From Nymphaea colorata (taxonomy: Eukaryota > Streptophyta > Magnoliopsida > Nymphaeales > Nymphaeaceae), in the NCBI RefSeq assembly GCF_008831285.2, contig NC_045143.1, positions 18,317,655-18,381,654 of the forward strand: a stretch of 64,000 bases of DNA, given 5' to 3'. This document shows, one piece after another, positions 62,146 through 64,000 of the stretch (within the stretch, counting starts at the first letter, position 1; the number at the start of each line of letters is the position of its first letter). The position numbers and the translations under genes are program-made. Below the pieces are notes generated by a model, which was not told the origin of the DNA, did no database searches, and saw nothing but the letters and a program-made list of their open reading frames with translations.

Positions 62146-64000
62146 TAATAATAGGGTACCTGAACTCACAGGTTTTGCTATTTCAATAGAGGGGAATTTT
62201 TTTTTTCGTATAAGAACTAGGAGAAGTAGCTCTTTTGAATTTCATTTTTATCCTTGTAGAGGGGAGTCTTCTTTTTAACAATCAACGGTGTTTTTGTCAT
62301 TTAGGGTCCCCAACACAATGTCTCATTAATTTAGGAGGCTAACATATATCGTGTCTTATTAAAGTCCGCACTCTACTTTTCTAGGCAGAGAGTTGAACGT
62401 TTCATGTTCCTTCAACATTTACCACTTCACGCTTGTTTAAGGAAATTATTAGTACGTTAATTTTTTTTTTTAAAAAAAAAAATAGAATGAAGCAAACGAC
62501 AACTCTCCAAGTCATTATTTGGCGGCTTTCATGAGAAATATAGCCCGGGTGCCTTGTAACGACTGAAAAGCAAGCAAGTCAAGTCAAGCACCATCTCACC
62601 ATCAATGCATGGATGCTGAGAATTTGAGGACTCATTAAATGACATTTTTTTATACGCATAAATTTTCAAATAAATGGAGGACGAGCTACAGTTTCCGTCT
62701 TTGAAAAGGAAGGCCACAAGTTCCCAAATTCAAAGGGAAGCTCGCCCTCATGACTAGGAAGGAGATAATTTGAGGACTTATCCAAAAAAAAAAAAAATAC
62801 TAGGACTTGCAATTCTTCTTCCATACCTTTAAGTCAATTGATGCTTATCCATGCCCACTATGATAACTTGTGGGGAACCATAGTTCAGCAAGTAGAACGG
62901 CCTGAAAATAGTATTTAACTACCAGTAGTTAAAAAACGGCTTTTTCTTGGGTACATATGGCTAATGCATACTAAATATGGATCAGAATAAAACATCATAC
63001 TTGTTACATTAATTGGTCTTGTACGTAGTTATTCTCAGCGATTAAAGTATTTGTAACTAGCATCGCCTGGAAATTTAGAAAATACAAATTTTACCTTCAA
63101 ACGAAATGAACCGCATGAACTTCTGATAAGACATTTCACACCTATCTCAAAAGAGATTAAGAAATAAATATATTTAGCAGTTGAACTTTAACAGTGAAAA
63201 GCATGAACATGATCCACCCCTTGAGTGGATTAACGCTCAAACTTCTTTAGCAGACCAATGTAGCAGCATAATAAATGGTGAACTTAGATTCAAGTGCTTC
63301 CAAACTATTTCCTATAAGGAAATGAAAATGCAATTATTATGATTAATTACCATCGTTATTATAATTATATCCATATGGAAAATTAGTAGAAATCAAACTC
63401 TTATATGCTAGAGTGGCTGGGAATAATATGGTGTATCGATTTTAGGGAGATTGGATAATGGAAAACATCCCTAAAAGGGTAGAAAGCAGGCTGTATTTTC
63501 AAATGATTCCAATACCCCACATATGAGGAAATAAATAAGTTTTCTTAATTAAGATCCCTTGTCTTTTTTCCGGGTATTTAGTCTTTCTTGAAAATACAGT
63601 TTGGTTTCCATTCTTTTTAAACCATCCAATCTCCTTAAAGTCTGCGGCCATATGATTTCATATGATGGAATGCTTTCATACGAAGGTGCCATACAAGGTG
63701 GCAGACAATATCGTTGCATCTTCGTTGCAGCTTTCCTTTCAATTGAATTATTAGTGCACAAGAGTGAGCAGAACGAGACTTGTAGCACAAAGATTACGAG
63801 ATGAAACACGTTTTATGGCCCACCACCAAACTATGAAATGATTTAAAAAGAGACGACAAGATTCAGCTCAATAGAAGCTGGACGCCTAGGTGCCAAAGAA
63901 ATAATATTGAAGATTAACGGTTATGTTTGGTTGTCTTGATCAAGAACAAATGAAAACTTTGTTAAAACTTTTATGGTAAATTTTTATTTTTTGAAACTTA

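Larger units (their letters stand above)
60752..64000. repeat. 5' flank of a second GH1 gene, copy 2 of the block
   Basis: Collinear with 293-3193 and ending at the base corresponding to about 3193, whose gene starts 500 bp later. Its extra content is the minisatellite block 61490-62150. Conserved stretches include 62556-62900 and 62968-63130. No coding expected here. Confidence 0.85.

Overview
This window is nuclear DNA of a flowering plant. It is AT-rich, has a gene with long GT-AG introns in the family's standard exon phases, many (CT)n, (AT)n and (AC)n microsatellites, and plant-type Copia, CACTA, hAT, LINE and TRIM elements. I cannot narrow the species further. Nothing in it is prokaryotic: I see no operons, CRISPR arrays or bacterial promoters.

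Only one gene looks intact: a 13-exon family-1 glycoside hydrolase (beta-glucosidase, GH1) on the + strand, ATG at 3696 and stop ending at 18750. The spliced reading frame is 1536 nt, 511 residues. It has a signal peptide, both catalytic glutamates and an uninterrupted reading frame across all 12 introns. Intron 4 (4.7 kb), intron 6 and intron 9 are swollen by MITEs and simple repeats. Two hAT-like MITEs are well bounded: 8371-8796 and 12351-12697.

The locus is a decayed tandem array. The 5' flank of the gene (about 200-3193) is repeated at about 60663-64000. The window ends where the second copy would be roughly 500 bp short of its own start codon, so a second GH1 gene probably begins just outside. 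Just upstream of each promoter copy lie the remains of the same unidentified coding sequence (best at 60413-60751). A GH1 exon-12 relic sits at 58511-58625, and a duplicated, decayed GH1 tail lies directly behind the intact gene (about 18841-19023).

The 40 kb between holds transposon debris and gene fragments. In order: a repeat-rich stretch without a gene (19-28.6 kb); a CACTA transposase pseudogene (28.67-31.19 kb) next to an RRM gene fragment; a perfect 123-bp inverted repeat (32.1-32.4 kb); relics of a receptor-like kinase and of a BED zinc finger (33.7 and 34.6 kb); and a nearly complete Copia element on the - strand, 40548-45984, with matching LTRs and a perfect 5-bp target duplication. 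After it come a more decayed Copia on the + strand (46672 to about 51720), a dead LINE (about 51720-54610), a degenerate satellite and a TRIM element with target duplication (55672-56127).

I found no convincing new biochemical system. The most unusual items are the block duplication of an unknown gene plus GH1 promoter, the perfect hairpin, and the CACTA/RRM association.
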